This document shows positions 61,488 through 64,000 of a DNA stretch of 64,000 bases, in pieces. Source of the DNA: Nostoc mirabile CHAB5784 (GTDB lineage: Bacteria > Cyanobacteriota > Cyanobacteriia > Cyanobacteriales > Nostocaceae); the NCBI RefSeq assembly GCF_020829645.1, contig NZ_JAIVFS010000005.1, positions 124,001-188,000 on the forward strand. Direction: 5' to 3'. A model generated the notes under the pieces. The model saw only the letters and a list, made by a program, of their open reading frames with translations. It had not been told where the DNA came from and did no database searches. The position numbers and the translations under genes were made by a program. How positions within the stretch are numbered: position 1 is the stretch's first letter; every line of letters starts with the position of its first letter.

Positions 61488-62095
61488 AATATGGGGTTAT
61501 ATACCCCGAAGGTTTCGTTATAGAGTTTCAGTATAAATCGCTTGTCTGATAGAGACTACCACCTGAGCACAATCAATTCCGGAAAATTAGAAAAATTTTT
61601 TTAGATACACCAAAATAAAAAAGCTAGAACTCTGACTTCAAAAGGAAAAAGATACAATCTAGCTACAATTTAAAAAGTCTGGATGGCAAAAAAAATCACC
61701 CTAGTTTACTTAAAGCCTTACTAGCTATGTCATGAGCAGATCGAATCGACTGGTTTTCGGGGCTAATATGGCAGTTTAGTATGACCCGAATATACCAGCG
61801 ATCGTGCCAGGTGCATTTTTAAGTCTGGAAGTCATATCATGTCCGGTTGAACACTTGTCATTGCGAACGAAGTGAAGCAATCGCAGAGTCCTTGTGATTG
61901 CTTCACTTCGTTCGCAATGACATATCATAAGCAATTTGCCGGACATGATATCAAGCAATTTTTTGGTGAAAACCTCTGCCTCTGTTATGAAATTTGGGAA
62001 GAAGAAAAATTCCCCATATTGTTACTGGAGATAAGTTTCCGAATCTTGACATGATTAGCATCAAAAGTGACTCGATACTCAACCAGTCGCCGATC
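61488..62095. repeat. Spacer containing a long MITE-like palindrome (61834-61951)
   Basis: The inner arms GTCATTGCGAACGAAGTGAA... (to 61882) are perfectly inverted at 61896-61921. The outer arms ATATCATGTCCGG (61834-61846) and CCGGACATGATAT (61939-61951) are also perfect inverted repeats. Total about 118 bp with a short central loop. Frames across it are chance. Nothing else is recognised between 61488 and 61830. Confidence 0.8.
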
Positions 62096-62314
62096 TTAAA
62101 CTCTAGATGTTGGTTTCAAAAATAGCCACGCCACAAAGAACGTAGCGGCTGTGAATAGTTGCGTTAAATCCAAAGCAGATAGATAGCCGTCCGCAAATGA
62201 AGCAATGCTGCGATCGGTAATGCCGAATACCCAAGATGACAAGCCAAACAGCCAGATTCCATTCTTGAGATTTCCGACGAATTCTTTAGAGTCTGATGGT
62301 TCTTTGTCTTTCAT
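62096..62314 (-). CDS. Small two-span membrane protein, hypothetical
   Basis: 72 residues from the ATG at 62314 (MKDKEPSDSKEFVGNLKNGI), which has GAAGAGAAG just upstream; the longer frame to 62368 is less likely. Two hydrophobic segments (WLFGLSSWVFGITDRSIASF and LDLTQLFTAATFFVAWLFL) make a membrane hairpin ending KPTSRV. The family is not recognised. It is on the same strand as the LtrA gene but 399 bases away. Confidence 0.5.
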   Translation of the reverse strand: MKDKEPSDSKEFVGNLKNGIWLFGLSSWVFGITDRSIASFADGYLSALDLTQLFTAATFFVAWLFLKPTSRV

Positions 62315-62713
62315 GATCTTCTCTTCTATTGGTGAAAAACTTGATGATTGATGCGAAATACCTGCCATTAAGAATTTTTTCTGACTCCTGACGCTGAATT
62401 TACACTTCCTATTAATAATATTAATAAATATTTCACCTACTTGACTTACCTGCCCAAAGGTACATCACCTAATGATGACATTCCTCCTTTGGTTCTGTAA
62501 CCTCCGATAGACGGCAATGTGTTGAGTTATCAGCTTTACAACGTCATGTTTGAATACTAAGATTACATAATCTTTAAATAACTATATAAATATTTATTTA
62601 TATTTTATTTAAAATCTTTCGTAGGATAGATACCTTACAGATAAATCCTCAGATTTAAATTGCGTGGATACATAGTAGTAGCGCACAGATATGTGCTACT
62701 ACTACGCTATGAG
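62315..62713. other. AT-rich spacer with a hairpin after the LtrA gene
   Basis: AGTAGTAGCGCA and TGTGCTACTACT (62674-62704) form a near-perfect stem directly downstream of the LtrA stop. It may be a transcript end, though no T-run follows on the minus strand. The rest is AT-rich with no gene. Confidence 0.5.
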
Positions 62714-63895
62714 CTAGATTTCAGGGTCAACCAAGCGGGTAGTGGGACGACTCTGATATAAATCTTGAACGACTTGGACAGCAGAAACTACAGCTACAAG
62801 GGCAATGACTGCAACAGGTAACAAACCTTTGCCAAAGATAGCGATCGCTAGCAGCACGACTGCACCTCCAAGTCGATACTGGGAACGAATTTTGCAATAA
62901 CGGATCACCCCAAATCTGTGGAGAATACTGACAGCTAGAGAGCATAATGCTACTGAACCACAGATGAGCCATCGCTGGGAATCAGGTAGTGTTAAAGTTG
63001 GCTTACTCAACAAAATTTGTTCTACGCCGACTCCAGCAGCAGCAATCCCAATCACTAGCGGTAAATGGGTGTAGAGCCAGAGATTGACAACACTAACTTT
63101 TCCATGTGTCCGCGCCTTCTCAATAGGTGTGCCACCTAGATTATCAAAATAGACCCACCACCAGCTAAAGGCGATAATTAGACCAAACACGCCCGAAATT
63201 ACAGTTAAAGTATCCCATTTCTGCTCAGAAACACCGTTGACCACCGCGATAATTGCTTCGCCCAAAACAATCATGGTAAATAACCCGAAACGTTCCGGTA
63301 AGTGCGAGGCGTGGGGGAGTAACCCTAGTTGAAACCTGCGTGCTATTAGGGGTGTAGCAAAGTCAATAATGATTCCCAGTGCCCAGAATCCAAATCGCCA
63401 AGGAATGGGTACAAATGCTGATATTAACCAGAGGAAGGCTGCGATCGCAAAACCAATAGCGTAGCGAGTAGTCAAAGGACGTGCTGAAGGGATATGTCTT
63501 CCAGCCCGGACATACTCTATTACCAGCACAGCCCGACCGAGAGCATAGGAAATTGCAAAACCAGGGGAACTCTCACCCAAACCGTGGTGGATGTTAATAG
63601 CCATTGCTGCTGCTGTCAGCATTTGTATACCAATCAACAGTCGATGTCCCACATCATCGCTGTCAAAGCGGTTGGCGTAGAATGTGGTGCCAATCCATGA
63701 CCACCAAACTGGTATAAATAAAACTACAAACCCAAATAATCCTGATAGAGAGATATCCTCGTTGAGATTGTGGGCGAGTTGAGAAACTGCAACTACAAAA
63801 ACCAAATCATAAAACAGTTCCAGCCAAGTGGCGCGTCGTTCTTCTTCAGTGTCTTCACCAATGCGTAATCTTGGTGGTTGGAGAAAATTTGCCAT
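62714..63895 (-). CDS. Low temperature requirement protein A (LtrA) family membrane protein
   Basis: 393 residues with about ten to twelve hydrophobic segments. The LtrA signature is at the N-terminus: RRATWLELFYDLVFVVAVSQ, then LAHNLNEDISLSGL. Further family motifs are IPVWWSWIGTTFYANRFDSD, LPERFGLFTMIVLGEAIIAV and FSWWWVYFDNL. The family is named from a Listeria cold-growth mutant; its biochemical role is unknown. The ATG at 63895 starts MANFLQPPRLRIGEDTEEER. Its upstream 100 bases contain ATTAGC heptad-like repeats. Confidence 0.9.
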   Translation of the reverse strand: MANFLQPPRLRIGEDTEEERRATWLELFYDLVFVVAVSQLAHNLNEDISLSGLFGFVVLFIPVWWSWIGTTFYANRFDSDDVGHRLLIGIQMLTAAAMAINIHHGLGESSPGFAISYALGRAVLVIEYVRAGRHIPSARPLTTRYAIGFAIAAFLWLISAFVPIPWRFGFWALGIIIDFATPLIARRFQLGLLPHASHLPERFGLFTMIVLGEAIIAVVNGVSEQKWDTLTVISGVFGLIIAFSWWWVYFDNLGGTPIEKARTHGKVSVVNLWLYTHLPLVIGIAAAGVGVEQILLSKPTLTLPDSQRWLICGSVALCSLAVSILHRFGVIRYCKIRSQYRLGGAVVLLAIAIFGKGLLPVAVIALVAVVSAVQVVQDLYQSRPTTRLVDPEI

Positions 63896-64000
63896 AGTGC
63901 TAATTGCGAATCGCTAATTGTTTTTTACCATTAGCTGTCATCCATTAGCGAGTGCGTAGACATTTCTGCGTAAATTTCTAAAAACCTGCTGAAAAATTCC

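Noticed and set aside
61776..62054. Small frames over the palindrome after ftsH
   Set aside because: Both strands give near-identical peptides because the DNA is an inverted repeat.

Overview
The window comes from a filamentous, heterocyst-forming cyanobacterium of the Nostoc group. The evidence is an apcE-apcA-apcB-apcC phycobilisome-core cluster whose ApcE has four linker repeats, the split atp1 operon order, a one-piece tmRNA with a cyanobacterial tag, a split DnaE intein half very like the Nostoc type, tandem Flv3/Flv1 flavodiiron genes, many HIP1 (GCGATCGC) sites, and abundant heptanucleotide (STRR-like) repeats. The DnaE intein half differs at several positions from the N. punctiforme and PCC 7120 versions as I remember them, so this is probably a related but different strain.

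Layout. 0-11 kb: a partial Q/N-rich repeat protein, an SLH protein, rpiA, a giant DUF4347/beta-helix/RTX secreted protein, a methyltransferase and ftsW. 11-16.4 kb (minus strand): the apc operon with its terminator. 16.9-18.3 kb: a secreted protein and a ComB-family phosphatase. 18.4-23.8 kb: an accessory island of repeated HicB-like antitoxin/PIN toxin pairs (two intact toxins, one nonsense-mutated, one 5'-truncated, one relic), an orphan polymorphic-toxin tip with a probable immunity gene, a guanyl-specific RNase with a barstar inhibitor, and scars of a TerY (VWA)/kinase locus. 23.9-32.1 kb: a methyltransferase and the atp operon (atpI, a, c, b', b, delta, alpha, gamma), whose spacers have been invaded by several repeat types. 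32.3-32.7 kb: ssrA.

33-38.3 kb: a small membrane protein, two adjacent AAA-like NTPase genes (one fused to a periplasmic-binding-protein domain, one to an HTH), and an IS630 transposase remnant. 39.5-43.1 kb: flv3 and flv1, probably the heterocyst pair. 43.8-49.1 kb: a TIGR03032 protein and a secreted protein with 14 FG-GAP blades arranged as 7+7. 50-51.4 kb: a dicarboxylate/glutamate-type symporter gene broken by a heptad repeat. 51.6-54.2 kb: dnaE-N ending in a split-intein half. 54.6 kb: a double-glycine-leader peptide. 55.1 kb: an LdcA relic beside a MITE-like element. 55.5-63.9 kb: ackA, a TPR-like protein, a GNAT, a pabC-like gene, ftsH and an LtrA-family protein.

The strongest theme beyond ordinary annotation is genome remodelling by short repeats. 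Heptad arrays or small repeats appear to have rewritten the ends of ApcE and DnaE-N, split a transporter, and added in-frame peptides to AckA and Flv3. An apparently undescribed roughly 0.23-kb element with a 21-bp tandem core and conserved, imperfectly inverted ends occurs twice. The toxin island is the best candidate for a conflict system. All assignments come from reading motifs by eye; no database search was run.
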